Positions 9,376-18,343 of a stretch of DNA of 44,585 nt are shown here, piece after piece. The position numbers and the translations under genes are program-made. Location of the stretch: NCBI GenBank assembly GCA_007131295.1, contig SLQW01000098.1, positions 1-44,585 of the forward strand, read 5' to 3'. This DNA is from Pseudomonadales bacterium. GTDB taxonomy: Bacteria > Pseudomonadota > Gammaproteobacteria > Pseudomonadales > Azotimanducaceae. The first letter of the stretch is position 1; each line of letters opens with the position of its first letter. The notes beneath the pieces are model-generated. The model did not search any database. It saw only the letters and a program-made list of their open reading frames with translations, and was not told the origin of the DNA.

Positions 9376-10245
9376 ATGGCGGCCGAGGAACCCCGCAGCC
9401 TGATCGACGGGGCTCCGGGTGATCTCCTGCCCGTTTCTGATCGCGGCTTCGCCTATGGCGATGGCGTATTCCGCACCATCCGGATCGATCGCGGCCAGCC
9501 CTGGCTGTGGTCGGATCACATGGCGAAGCTCGCCAGTGACTGTACTCGTCTCGGTCTGCCGCTGTCTCAGACAGTGCTCGCAGACCTGCGCGATGAGGTG
9601 GAGTCTTTGGTGGCGGAGGAGTCCGGGGTTCTGCGCTTGGTGGTGACGCGCGGCAGTGGACCACGGGGTGACCGGCCGCCGGTGCCAGCCCAGCCGCGAC
9701 GGGTGATGACGTTTCATCCGGGAGCGGGTGCACCCGCGGGTCCGCTCGCCCGGAGCGTGCGTCTGTGCCGCGTGCGCCTGCCGGAACAGCGGGAACTTGC
9801 GGGAATCAAGCATCTGAACCGATTGCCGCAGGTCCTTGCGCGTACGGAGTGGAGCGGGTCTGCGCCAGCAGAGGGGCTGCTCCTTGATCACGAAGGTAGC
9901 GTGATCTGTGGCACCATGAGCAACGTGTTTGTGCGAATCGACGAGTGCGTGCTGACGCCGCGCCTGGACCGCTGCGGGGTGGCCGGAGTCGTTCGGTCTC
10001 GGCTGCTCGGGGGTGAGCTGCCTGCCATTCAGGCCAGTTCTCTCACCGTTGAGGAGGCCCGTGTGACACTCGATGATCTCGAACGCGCCGACGAGCTCTG
10101 GCTCACCAATGCGGTGATCGGACTCTGGTCCGTGGCGGCACTCGAGGACGCCGAGTCTCGACACCTGCGGTCCTGGCCCGAGGCGCCTTCCCAGCTTGCA
10201 CAGGCGCTTTTTGCGGATCTCACGGCCCTCGGAGCCGGGTCATGA
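9376..10245 (+). CDS. pabC: Aminodeoxychorismate lyase
   Basis: PabC is a PLP enzyme of fold type IV that releases pyruvate from 4-amino-4-deoxychorismate to give p-aminobenzoate for folate synthesis. The 289-residue product has the N-terminal SDRGFAYGDGVFRTIR block (21-36), the PLP lysine K145 in GIKHLNRL and the downstream CGTMSNVF block that binds the cofactor phosphate. Branched-chain aminotransferase and D-amino acid transaminase share this fold, but the fabF-pabC-mltG order is specific to PabC. Its stop overlaps the mltG start (ATGA). Confidence 0.93.
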   Translation: MAAEEPRSLIDGAPGDLLPVSDRGFAYGDGVFRTIRIDRGQPWLWSDHMAKLASDCTRLGLPLSQTVLADLRDEVESLVAEESGVLRLVVTRGSGPRGDRPPVPAQPRRVMTFHPGAGAPAGPLARSVRLCRVRLPEQRELAGIKHLNRLPQVLARTEWSGSAPAEGLLLDHEGSVICGTMSNVFVRIDECVLTPRLDRCGVAGVVRSRLLGGELPAIQASSLTVEEARVTLDDLERADELWLTNAVIGLWSVAALEDAESRHLRSWPEAPSQLAQALFADLTALGAGS

Positions 10246-11255
10246 TCAGGTTGATGGTCGGTGTCTGCCTGCTCGGACTGCTCATTGCTGCAGGTGTTGT
10301 GGCCTGGAGTGCCTGGCAGCTGACGCGGCCGCTTCCCATCGCCGACGTTACGGTCATCGAAGTTGAACGAGGTTCCTCCCTGGCGCGAACCCTGAGGTCG
10401 CTTTCCGAGCAGGGCGTACTCGAACATCCCGAGCTACTCCGCATCTGGGCCCGACTGAGCAGTGCCGCGGGTGCGGTCCAGGCCGGGGAGTATCGCCTGG
10501 AACCGGGTCTGACCTCGTTGAGTCTGCTCGATGCATTCGTCGCCGGGCGGGTGATGCGGCGGCACTTCACGATCGTCGAGGGCTGGCGATTCAGCGACCT
10601 GCGACAGGCCATCGAGGGTGCGCCGCGTTTACGCAATGACAGCGGGTCGTTGACGGACGAGGAGATCATGACCCACCTCGGACGCCCGGAGCTGCATCCG
10701 GAGGGTCGCTTCTTTCCTGACACCTACGACTATCTGGCGGGGACCTCTGACCTGCAGCTGCTGCGGCGTGCGCTCGAACGCATGGATGGAATCCTGGCCC
10801 GGGAATGGGAAGGACGCAGCTACGATCTGCCCTATGCTTCCCCGGAGGAAGCCCTGATCATGGCGTCGATCGTGGAAAAGGAGACCGGTTTGGATTCGGA
10901 ACGTGCCAAGGTCGCCGCCGTATTCACACGACGGCTGGAGCGGGGTATGCGTCTGCAGACGGATCCGACTGTGATCTATGGGCTCGGGGAAGCGTTCGGC
11001 GGTGTGCTGACACGTAGCGATCTGCGTACGCCCACGCCCTGGAACACCTACGTCCATCACGGCCTGCCGCCGACACCCATTGCCATGCCGGGGCTGGCCA
11101 GCTTGCGCGCTGCTTTGCATCCGGCGGAAACGAATGCACTGTATTTCGTCGCCAGAGGGGATGGCAGCTCCCACTTCTCCGCGACTCTCGAAGAGCACAA
11201 CGCCGCGGTGTTTCGCTACCTTCGAGGTGGGCGCGACGCGGGGGCACAGCAGTGA
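10242..11255 (+). CDS. mltG: Endolytic murein transglycosylase MltG
   Basis: MltG (YceG) is an inner-membrane lytic transglycosylase that cuts nascent glycan strands and helps end peptidoglycan chain growth. The 337-residue product has one N-terminal membrane segment (about residues 5-23), a LysM-like region and the YceG catalytic domain. That domain shows EGRFFPDTY (154-162) and SIVEKETG (209-216), which carries the essential glutamate, then MRLQTDPTVIYG. It overlaps both pabC and tmk by a few bases, indicating tight coupling. Confidence 0.94.
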   Translation: MIRLMVGVCLLGLLIAAGVVAWSAWQLTRPLPIADVTVIEVERGSSLARTLRSLSEQGVLEHPELLRIWARLSSAAGAVQAGEYRLEPGLTSLSLLDAFVAGRVMRRHFTIVEGWRFSDLRQAIEGAPRLRNDSGSLTDEEIMTHLGRPELHPEGRFFPDTYDYLAGTSDLQLLRRALERMDGILAREWEGRSYDLPYASPEEALIMASIVEKETGLDSERAKVAAVFTRRLERGMRLQTDPTVIYGLGEAFGGVLTRSDLRTPTPWNTYVHHGLPPTPIAMPGLASLRAALHPAETNALYFVARGDGSSHFSATLEEHNAAVFRYLRGGRDAGAQQ

Positions 11256-11905
11256 TGGCCGCCCGACGCGGACGCTTCATCACCATCGAGGGCGGTGAAG
11301 GAGCAGGCAAAAGCACGCATCTCTCTACCATGGTGGACCATCTCCGTTTGGAGGGTTTCGATGTCGTCAGCACCCGCGAGCCCGGCGGGACCGGCGTTGC
11401 GGAAGCCATTCGTGAGCTCCTGCTGACGCGGCGTGATGAACCCGTCGACGCGCTGACCGAACTGCTGTTGATGTTCGCTGCCAGGGCGCAGCATGTCGCG
11501 CGAGTGATACGTCCGGCGCTCGCTGCCGGGCGATGGGTGGTGTGTGACCGGTTCACCGATGCGAGCTACGCCTATCAGGCCGCCGGCAGGCAGATGGGGC
11601 CTCATCCGGTGACCCTGCTTGCGGGACTGGTCCATCCCGACCTCAAGCCGGACCTTACGCTCTATCTCGACCTGCCTTCCGCGACCGGTCTGGCGCGTGC
11701 GCGCACGCGCGGCATGACCGATCGTTTCGAGGAAGAGTCGGACCCGTTTTTCGATCGGGTGCGCCAGGGTTACCTTGATCTGGCTGCGGCGGAGCCCGAT
11801 CGGATCAAGACGGTGAACGCGGCTGGAGACATGGAGTACGTCCGCAATAAGGTCCTGGCTGCTCTGGACGCGTTTCTGGCTGAGTACCGACGGGATTCCC
11901 GGTGA
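11255..11905 (+). CDS. tmk: Thymidylate kinase
   Basis: Tmk phosphorylates dTMP to dTDP for dTTP synthesis. The 216-residue product has the P-loop EGGEGAGKST near residues 10-19, the TREPGGT motif, the DRFTDASYAYQ substrate block and a C-terminal lid with Arg residues (ARTRGMTDRFE). ATG 11255 shares a base with the mltG stop (TGATG); a GTG one codon earlier is also possible. Its stop overlaps the GTG of holB. Confidence 0.96.
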   Translation: MAARRGRFITIEGGEGAGKSTHLSTMVDHLRLEGFDVVSTREPGGTGVAEAIRELLLTRRDEPVDALTELLLMFAARAQHVARVIRPALAAGRWVVCDRFTDASYAYQAAGRQMGPHPVTLLAGLVHPDLKPDLTLYLDLPSATGLARARTRGMTDRFEEESDPFFDRVRQGYLDLAAAEPDRIKTVNAAGDMEYVRNKVLAALDAFLAEYRRDSR

Positions 11906-12837
11906 ATCGCGCCGATGCCTGGGTCCCGCCCTGGCTCACGCCAGTTTGGGATCGTCTGGGACAGGCCGAGGCTGCCGGCCGTCTGCCCCACGCACTCCTG
12001 TTCGACGGCCCGCCGGGATGGGGCAAGCGGTTTCTGGTCCGTCAATTCGCGCGCCTGCTGCTGGGGCTCGCGCCGCGTTCCCCGACCCTGATGGCCCACG
12101 GCGATGAGCCCAGCGATGGCGATCTGCTCGCGCATCGGGATGTGCGGGTCGTGCAGCGCGAAGCCAGCGATAGCGGCCGCCTGCGTAGGCAGATCCTGAT
12201 CGAGCAGGTACGGGCGTTGGGTGAATTCCTGGTCCGCACGGCGGGCTCCGGCGGGCGCCGGATCGCTATTATCGAACTGGCCGAAGAACTCAACGTCAGT
12301 GCGGCGAATGCCTTGCTGAAGCGCCTCGAGGAGCCTGGCGCCGGCTGCCATCTGCTGCTGGTGAGTGAGCGGATCAGTGAAGTCCTGCCGACAATTCGCA
12401 GCCGCTGTCAGCGCCTGCCCATCGCGCCCGGAGATGCGCAACTCGCTGAGGCCTGGCTGTCACAGCAACTGCCTGCCGCGGAGGACGCCGAGCGTCTCCT
12501 GAGGCTGGTGGGCGGTGCCCCTCTCCTGGCACGCCAGCGGATGGAGGAGGGCCTGCCTGCGCTCGCCGATGCCGTGGCGGCGTTTCTCGATGACGGCGTG
12601 GTGGAGCCCCTCTTGGAGAACGATAGGGATCGTGCCGACCGGATTCTGGAATTGCTCTACCGTGGTCTTGCGGCTCGGGTGCGGGAGAGGGCGGCAGAGC
12701 CGGACCCCTTTGAACTACGCTATATGGAAAGGGTGCTATGGGCGCGGCGGGTATTACTGTCCCAGAGCAACCCGAACGTGACATTGTTGCTCGAAGATCT
12801 GTTGCTGGGCCGCAGTCAGATGGCGCGGGCTGGCTAA
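11902..12837 (+). CDS. holB: DNA polymerase III subunit delta', without the zinc cysteines
   Basis: The delta' subunit is part of the clamp loader that opens the beta sliding clamp. The 311-residue product has an AAA+ fold with a degenerate P-loop (GPPGWGKR), SAANALLKRLEEP and the SRC motif (RSRCQR), as expected for a non-hydrolysing clamp-loader subunit. E. coli delta' has four zinc-binding cysteines just after the P-loop helix. The matching stretch here (LLLGLAPRSPTLMAHGDEPS) has none, so that module is degenerate. It starts at a GTG overlapping tmk (GTGA), and pilZ follows, as in Pseudomonas. Confidence 0.91.
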   Translation: MNRADAWVPPWLTPVWDRLGQAEAAGRLPHALLFDGPPGWGKRFLVRQFARLLLGLAPRSPTLMAHGDEPSDGDLLAHRDVRVVQREASDSGRLRRQILIEQVRALGEFLVRTAGSGGRRIAIIELAEELNVSAANALLKRLEEPGAGCHLLLVSERISEVLPTIRSRCQRLPIAPGDAQLAEAWLSQQLPAAEDAERLLRLVGGAPLLARQRMEEGLPALADAVAAFLDDGVVEPLLENDRDRADRILELLYRGLAARVRERAAEPDPFELRYMERVLWARRVLLSQSNPNVTLLLEDLLLGRSQMARAG

Positions 12838-12891
12838 GCGCGTTTGCGCCGCGCTAGACTGTCGATAACAGCCCTTGGAGGGCAACCGGAT

Positions 12892-13248
12892 ATGGCGATG
12901 GCTGCTCGCAAAGGTACACGCAACGGCATTCTTTCCCTTGCCATCAAGGACAAGGCCGTTCTGTACGCCGCATACATGCCCTTCGTCAAAAACGGCGGCT
13001 TGTTCATTCCGACCAACAAAGACTATGAGCTCGGCGACGAAGTCTTCATGTTGCTGAACCTCATGGACGAACCAGAGAAGATACCCGTCGCCGGTCGCGT
13101 CATCTGGGTGACGCCCAAAGGGGCCCAGGGCAATCGGGCAGCCGGTATCGGCGTGCAGTTCAACGATCAGGATGATCAGGCGCGCGCCAAGATCGAGACC
13201 TACCTGGCGGGTTCACTGACCTCGGATCGCCCGACCCACACCATGTAG
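12892..13248 (+). CDS. pilZ: PilZ domain protein, type IV pilus biogenesis
   Basis: This 118-residue protein is a single PilZ domain of the kind first described as needed for type IV pili in Pseudomonas. It is recognised by KNGGLFIPT, YELGDEVFMLLNL and the end block VAGRVIWVTPKG...GIGVQF. The arginine motif (RxxxR) used by many PilZ domains to bind cyclic di-GMP is not visible, as in the pilus-type PilZ. ATG 12892 is preceded by TTGGAGGGC about 12 bases upstream. It follows holB as in Pseudomonas; the usual next gene tatD is absent. It ends directly against the converging acetyltransferase gene. Confidence 0.9.
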   Translation: MAMAARKGTRNGILSLAIKDKAVLYAAYMPFVKNGGLFIPTNKDYELGDEVFMLLNLMDEPEKIPVAGRVIWVTPKGAQGNRAAGIGVQFNDQDDQARAKIETYLAGSLTSDRPTHTM

Positions 13249-13716
13249 TCAGGCATGAAAATCCACTTCGAACAGGCGGTAGTGGGTTTCCTCCATGCCC
13301 AGATGGAGATAGGTTGCCTGAGCCGTCTCGTTCTCCCGTTCGACGTACAGTCGCAGGCCGCAGACGTCCTCCGCGGCGCGCGCTTCCACTTCGATCTGCC
13401 GGTATAGCGCCGAGAAGACGCCCTGCCGCCGGAACTCGGGCAGGATGTAGACGCTCTGGATCCACCAGAAGCGCCCGTTGCGCCAGTCGCTCCACTCAGT
13501 GGTCACCGCCATCGCGCCGACCGCGTTGCCGGCCGGATCCGTCACGACCAGGACCCGTCCCAGCTCCGGCTCCTCGATCAGTCTGCGGACACCCGCACGG
13601 ACACGCTCTGCATCCAGCTTCTTGCGCTCCGTCTCCAGTGCCATGTCACAGTTGAAGCGCACCAGCACATCGAGATCTCCGACCCCCGCCGCGCGCACAT
13701 TCCAGTCACGGTTCAT
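13249..13716 (-). CDS. GNAT family N-acetyltransferase
   Basis: The product of 155 residues (158 if ATG 13725 is used) is a single GNAT domain. It has the acetyl-CoA-binding motif A (SVYILPEFRRQGVFSALY) followed by the LRLYVERENETAQATYLHLG motif B. Its substrate cannot be read from the sequence. It overlaps the end of the S9 peptidase gene by 11 bases and is the last gene of the leftward prolidase/peptidase set, so it may act on a peptide or amino-acid product, which is inference. Confidence 0.85.
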   Translation of the reverse strand: MNRDWNVRAAGVGDLDVLVRFNCDMALETERKKLDAERVRAGVRRLIEEPELGRVLVVTDPAGNAVGAMAVTTEWSDWRNGRFWWIQSVYILPEFRRQGVFSALYRQIEVEARAAEDVCGLRLYVERENETAQATYLHLGMEETHYRLFEVDFHA

Positions 13717-15892
13717 GGCCGGCATTCCCCAGATTCCTGGCGAGAAAGGCTTCGATCACGCGGAAGCGATGCAGCCCGGTGCGGCGACCCGCCAGACCGT
13801 GCTTGGCACCGGGATAGGCCATGAGCTCGAACAGAACGCCTGCTTCGGTCAGCGCGTGCATGAGACGGCTCGTATGGGTGAAGAGCACATTGTCGTCCGC
13901 CATGCCGTGCATCAACAAGAGTGAGCCGGGACGGGCGGCGGCCAGCCCGTCGATCCGGTTGTCGACCGCAGAAGCGCGATAGCCCTCTGCGTTGGCATGC
14001 GGATCGCCCAGGTAGCGCTCCGTATAGTGGGTGTCGTAGAGCATCCAGTCGGTAACGGGTGCCACCGAGACGGCAGCGCGAAACACCTCCGGGTGACGGG
14101 CGAGACACATCAGTGCCATGTAGCCACCGTAGCTGTGGCCGAACACTGCGATGCGGTCCGGATCGACCCAGTCCAGGCCGCGCAGAAATGCTATGCCTGC
14201 CATCTGATCGGCGACCTCGGCTTGCCCGAGAAGGCCGTGGATCGGCCGTTCGAACTCGCGGCCGCGATGGCCGCTGCCGCGATTGTCGAGTTCGAAAACG
14301 CCCCAGCCGCGCCGGGCGAAGTACTGATGCATCAGCGGCGGCCAGGCATCCTGCACGCGCTGCACGCCGGGACCACCATAAACGCTGACGATCACTGGGC
14401 AGGGGCCCTCGTCCCGGTTTGCCGGCGGCGTCAGCCGATAGCAAAGACGCTGACCGTCGGCCGCGGTCAGCTCACCGAGTTCCGCCGCGCGGTGACCGGA
14501 AAGAAAAGGATGATAGGGGTGGGAGGGCGACTCCGGCCGATTCGCGAGCAGCTCGACCAGCAGACTGCCGCCTATGTCACGCACTTCCAGGCAGGGCGGC
14601 TGCAGCAGGTGTTCCCGGCGGTCGATGAAGCTGCGGTGGTCGGGTGCCATCTGCGTCTGATGGCAGCCGTGTCCCGGCGTGAGCCGTTCGGGGGCCGCCT
14701 CTCCCGTCAGATCGATGCGATACAGATGTCGCTGCGTCGGCGTATCGAACCAGGCTTCCACGAAGACGTTACCGGATGGCTCGTCCAGATCGACGACGCG
14801 CAGCAGCATGGCCTCCGCCGGGGTCAGCGCGAGCGGCTCGCTGCCGTCACTGTGGTGACGATACAGGCGCCGGAGGCCATCCCGTTCCGAAGACCAGAGG
14901 AAGCCACCCTCGTTGAGCAGGCGCAAATCATCGTGCAGGTTGACCCAGGTGTCGCTGGTCTCCCGGTGCAGAACGCGCTCACTGCCGGCGAGTTCGAGCT
15001 CGACGATTTCCAGGCTCTGCTGGTGCCGCGTCTGACGCTGGATCACCAGAGCGCTGCCGTCCGGTCGCCATTGCACCCGCGCGAGGTACTCGCTGTCTGC
15101 ACCACGCCACTCGAGCCAGGAAAGCGACCCGTCAGCCAGGTCGATCACGCCGAGGCGCACGTCGCTGTTGGGTCCGCCGGCGTAGGGATAGTGCTGCGGG
15201 TGGACCGAAAACCCCTCGGCGTCGATTTCGTAGCGATGGGAGACCGGAATGGTTGCTTCGTCCACCCTCGTGAAAGCCAGATGCTTGCCGTCAGGGGAGA
15301 AGAAATAGCCGTCGAAACGATGCATTTCTTCCTGGGCGATGAAGTCGGCGATACCACAACTGACGGTACCGCCTCCCTCCGTGGTGAGCTGGCGCAGGCT
15401 GTCGTCTCGCTCCAGCAGCCAGAGGTTGCGAGCATGAACGAAACCTATGCGGCCATTGCCTGCCACTCGAACATCGGTAACGAAGAATTCCGGCGGCGTC
15501 AGTGGTTCGGGCACGCTGTCCGGTGCCAGGGAGAGGCGGTGCAGGCGCCCTGCCAGGGGGAACAGCAGCGCCTGACTGTCGGCACTCCATTCGAACTCGA
15601 CGATGCCCGCCGAGAAAATGCGCAGCCGTTCGCGCCGCGCCTTCTCCTCTTCCGACAGCGCCCGCTGCCCGTCGAGGGTCCGGGCGTCCACCAGGCAGCG
15701 CGCGGCACCCTTTGCGAGATCGCACAACCAAAGATCCAGGCGCTCGAAGTCGTCGTCCGCGGGACGGAGCCAGGCGATGCTGCGGCCATCGGGGGCGAAG
15801 CGGGCCATCGCCGGCAGAGGGCCGGACAATGCCGGGGTATCGAACAGGCGCTCAAGCGTGAGCGCCGCCGGTTGACCTTGAGGTGCGTTCAC
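13706..15892 (-). CDS. S9 family serine peptidase, dipeptidyl-peptidase IV type
   Basis: The 728-residue product has an N-terminal beta-propeller (DPP IV-type repeats to about residue 480) and a C-terminal alpha/beta-hydrolase domain. The catalytic triad is visible: S587 in GHSYGGY, D666 in MADDNV and H698 in GAKHGL. Such enzymes release N-terminal dipeptides, often Xaa-Pro. No signal peptide is seen, so it is probably cytoplasmic. The GTG start overlaps the prolidase stop (GTGA). DPP IV followed by prolidase activity would complete the breakdown of proline-rich peptides. Confidence 0.92.
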   Translation of the reverse strand: MNAPQGQPAALTLERLFDTPALSGPLPAMARFAPDGRSIAWLRPADDDFERLDLWLCDLAKGAARCLVDARTLDGQRALSEEEKARRERLRIFSAGIVEFEWSADSQALLFPLAGRLHRLSLAPDSVPEPLTPPEFFVTDVRVAGNGRIGFVHARNLWLLERDDSLRQLTTEGGGTVSCGIADFIAQEEMHRFDGYFFSPDGKHLAFTRVDEATIPVSHRYEIDAEGFSVHPQHYPYAGGPNSDVRLGVIDLADGSLSWLEWRGADSEYLARVQWRPDGSALVIQRQTRHQQSLEIVELELAGSERVLHRETSDTWVNLHDDLRLLNEGGFLWSSERDGLRRLYRHHSDGSEPLALTPAEAMLLRVVDLDEPSGNVFVEAWFDTPTQRHLYRIDLTGEAAPERLTPGHGCHQTQMAPDHRSFIDRREHLLQPPCLEVRDIGGSLLVELLANRPESPSHPYHPFLSGHRAAELGELTAADGQRLCYRLTPPANRDEGPCPVIVSVYGGPGVQRVQDAWPPLMHQYFARRGWGVFELDNRGSGHRGREFERPIHGLLGQAEVADQMAGIAFLRGLDWVDPDRIAVFGHSYGGYMALMCLARHPEVFRAAVSVAPVTDWMLYDTHYTERYLGDPHANAEGYRASAVDNRIDGLAAARPGSLLLMHGMADDNVLFTHTSRLMHALTEAGVLFELMAYPGAKHGLAGRRTGLHRFRVIEAFLARNLGNAGHEP

Positions 15893-17214
15893 GCGATGCC
15901 CTCCGCTGCGAGCGCCGGCCTGGTCAGATTCTCGCTGCCGGAGCCGGTGACGCGAACGTCATCCTCGATGCGGATACCACCGTAGGGACGGAGTGCGTCG
16001 ACGGCATCCCATGCCACGGCGCGACCCTCCGGGCGCGAGCGCAGTTCATCGAGCAACATCGGGATGAAATAGAGCCCGGGTTCGATGGTAACGACAAAGT
16101 CCGGCTCCAGCGTCCGCGTAAGACGCAAGGCGGGAAATGCTTCCGGAGGGAGGCGCACGCTGCCCTGTGCGTCCTGCATGCGACCGCCTACGTCGTGGGT
16201 CTGAACACCGATCAGGTGCCCCAGGCCATGCGGAAGGAAGCCAGCGGTGACCCCCGTTTCCACGAGGGCCTCCGGTGAACCAACGGCCAGGTCCGCATCC
16301 CTCAGCACGCTGGCAACAGCGTGATGGGCAGCGCGGTGCAGGTCCACGAAATCGACGCCGGCGCGTACTTCGGCGACAAGTTGCTGCTGGGCCGCATCCA
16401 TGGCTGTGATGAGGTCGGCGAAAGCGCCGGCAGCGGCGCTGTAGGTCCGGGTTACGTCCGCGGCGTAACCACGTGCGGATGCCCCGGCATCAATCAGGAA
16501 GGAGCGCGAACCGCCGGGCGGCGCTCTGCGCTCCCGATGCTGGTAATGCAGTACGGCTCCATGGTCATCGAGCGCAATGATGTTGCCGTAGGGCAGATCG
16601 GCATCCTCATGTTCGGTGGCTGCCAAGTAGGCGAGGTGGATGGCGAATTCGGACGCGCCGGCGAAAAAGGCATCGCGGGCCGCCCGGTGTCCCCTGGCGG
16701 CGCGGACGTTGGCGAGGCGCATGCAGGCGATCTCGTAGGCGGTCTTGCGGGCACGTCCGAAATCCAGGCGGCAGAGCAGGGGCTCGGGGGCCTGAGAGCC
16801 CGGCGCGATCACGGCCAAATGGTTCACACCCGCCAGTGCCGCATCCTGCGCGCGTTGCTGTTCTTCTTGCGATCCCACCTCGTGGATCTCGAAGCTTTCG
16901 GTCCAGGAGCCTGCCGCAGGAGCAGGCGGCAGGTGCCAATAATCCTCGGGGCGGTAGTGCAACAGCACCGGCCTGCGCCCAGGCCGGAGCAGCAAGGAGG
17001 ATCCTGCCACTGCCGGCATCGGGACGAACAGGCGGAAGTGCGGGTTGGGCTTGAAGCTGACCTCGATGTCATCGAGGAAATGGTGACCAGGTTCGCCGGC
17101 GGCGATGAGCAGGGCATCATGGCCGCAGGCTTCGAGCGCCTCGGCATAGCGCGCGAGCTGGTAGTCGAGGTGATCGCGGAACAGCTCATCGGGATCGGGC
17201 AACGATGCGCTCAC
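15889..17214 (-). CDS. pepQ: Xaa-Pro dipeptidase (prolidase)
   Basis: PepQ splits Xaa-Pro dipeptides with a two-metal centre. The 441-residue product is close to the E. coli length (443). The five metal ligands are readable in the C-terminal pita-bread domain: D242 and D253 (IDAGASARGYAADVTRT), H333 (LPHGLGHLIG), E378 (TIEPGLYF) and E417 (IRIEDD). It starts at GTG 17214 with GGAGATCC about 11 bases upstream. It is the first gene of a leftward operon with the S9 peptidase and the acetyltransferase. Confidence 0.94.
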   Translation of the reverse strand: MSASLPDPDELFRDHLDYQLARYAEALEACGHDALLIAAGEPGHHFLDDIEVSFKPNPHFRLFVPMPAVAGSSLLLRPGRRPVLLHYRPEDYWHLPPAPAAGSWTESFEIHEVGSQEEQQRAQDAALAGVNHLAVIAPGSQAPEPLLCRLDFGRARKTAYEIACMRLANVRAARGHRAARDAFFAGASEFAIHLAYLAATEHEDADLPYGNIIALDDHGAVLHYQHRERRAPPGGSRSFLIDAGASARGYAADVTRTYSAAAGAFADLITAMDAAQQQLVAEVRAGVDFVDLHRAAHHAVASVLRDADLAVGSPEALVETGVTAGFLPHGLGHLIGVQTHDVGGRMQDAQGSVRLPPEAFPALRLTRTLEPDFVVTIEPGLYFIPMLLDELRSRPEGRAVAWDAVDALRPYGGIRIEDDVRVTGSGSENLTRPALAAEGIA

Positions 17215-17458
17215 TGAGTTTGGATCTCCATACGAGGCGACGACGGATTCCGGCTTCGACGGCCCGAGAGGCCTGCCATGCCGGTCAAGGTCGGCAGGAC
17301 GCTGGGGCAGGGAGTGTACACGCCGCGCCGTCGGCTTTCCGAGCGACGCGGCTCACGGAAGCCATGCGTTGCGCAGCGAACCCCTCACGGTCTCGCGGGT
17401 GCAGCGCGCCGGGACAGCATGCTATACATGACCGCTCAACTGGATTGCGGGAGAATCC

Positions 17459-18343
17459 ATGGAATCCTTCGCCTATGAGGCTCCGGACTCGCTCGATGCG
17501 GCCGTGGCCTTGCTCGCCGAGCGCAATCAAGCCTCCATCCGGACCCAGATTCTGGCGGGCGGTACCGACATGATCGTGCAGCTGCGGTCGGGAGATCGCA
17601 GTCCGAGGGTGATCGTCGACATCAAGCGGATTCCGGAAACCCGCAGCATCATCCTCGACGACGAGGGCCTGCTGCTCGGAGCTGCGGTGAGTGGCGCGGA
17701 GCTGTCCGCCAGGGACGATGTCAGCGCCCGCTATCCAGGCCTGGTCGAGGCCGCTGATCTCATCGGTTCTACTCAGATCCAGGGACGTGCCTCGGTGGGC
17801 GGCAATCTGTGTAATGCGTCTCCTGCGGGAGACACCATTCCGGCCCTGATAGCCAATGGTGCGACCTGCCTGATCGCCGGCCCTGAAGGAAGCCGCGAGG
17901 TGCCGGTGGAGTCGTTCGTCGTCGGGGTGCAGCGGAATCAGCTCGAGCCAGGCGAATTCCTGGTCGCTCTACGGTTGCCGCCTGCGCCTCCTCGCAGCGC
18001 GGACGCCTATCTGCGCTTCATCCCTCGGACCGAAATGGATATCGCGGTCGCGAGTGCCGGTGTCCGCGTCGTGCTCGACGCGGACGGTGTCTGTTCGGAG
18101 GCTAGAGTCGCAATCGGCGCAGTTGCGCCCACGGCGCTCCTGGTCCCGGAAGCAGCGCATGCGCTTATTGGCACCCGTCTCGACGAGGCGGCCTGTCAGG
18201 CGGCCGCGGATGCGAGCAGCGCCGCTGCGCGTCCCATCAGCGACAAGCGTGGAACCGAGTCCTACCGGCGCAAGGTGGTCGGTGTACTCACGCGGCGGGC
18301 GGCAGTCATTGCCCGCGACCGGGCACTGGGAGGGCAGGCATGA
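17459..18343 (+). CDS. Molybdenum hydroxylase FAD subunit (CoxM-like)
   Basis: This is the FAD-binding subunit of a xanthine dehydrogenase-family enzyme, which passes electrons between FAD and the iron-sulfur subunit. The 294-residue product begins with the family block FAYEAPDSLDAAVALL. It has the FAD-binding LAGGTDMIVQLR (33-44) and SVGGNLCNASPAGDT blocks, then a C-terminal CO-dehydrogenase flavoprotein domain. It overlaps the next subunit gene by four bases. A -10-like TATACA lies at 17423-17428 without a good -35 box. The substrate is unknown. Confidence 0.9.
   Translation: MESFAYEAPDSLDAAVALLAERNQASIRTQILAGGTDMIVQLRSGDRSPRVIVDIKRIPETRSIILDDEGLLLGAAVSGAELSARDDVSARYPGLVEAADLIGSTQIQGRASVGGNLCNASPAGDTIPALIANGATCLIAGPEGSREVPVESFVVGVQRNQLEPGEFLVALRLPPAPPRSADAYLRFIPRTEMDIAVASAGVRVVLDADGVCSEARVAIGAVAPTALLVPEAAHALIGTRLDEAACQAAADASSAAARPISDKRGTESYRRKVVGVLTRRAAVIARDRALGGQA

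Noticed and set aside
8737-10164. A 475-codon open frame on the minus strand
   Set aside because: It is a shadow of fabF and pabC and shows no recognisable domain.
13997-15985. A 662-codon open frame on the plus strand
   Set aside because: It lies antisense to the S9 peptidase, whose catalytic triad and propeller are clear. Long antisense frames are expected in high-GC genes.
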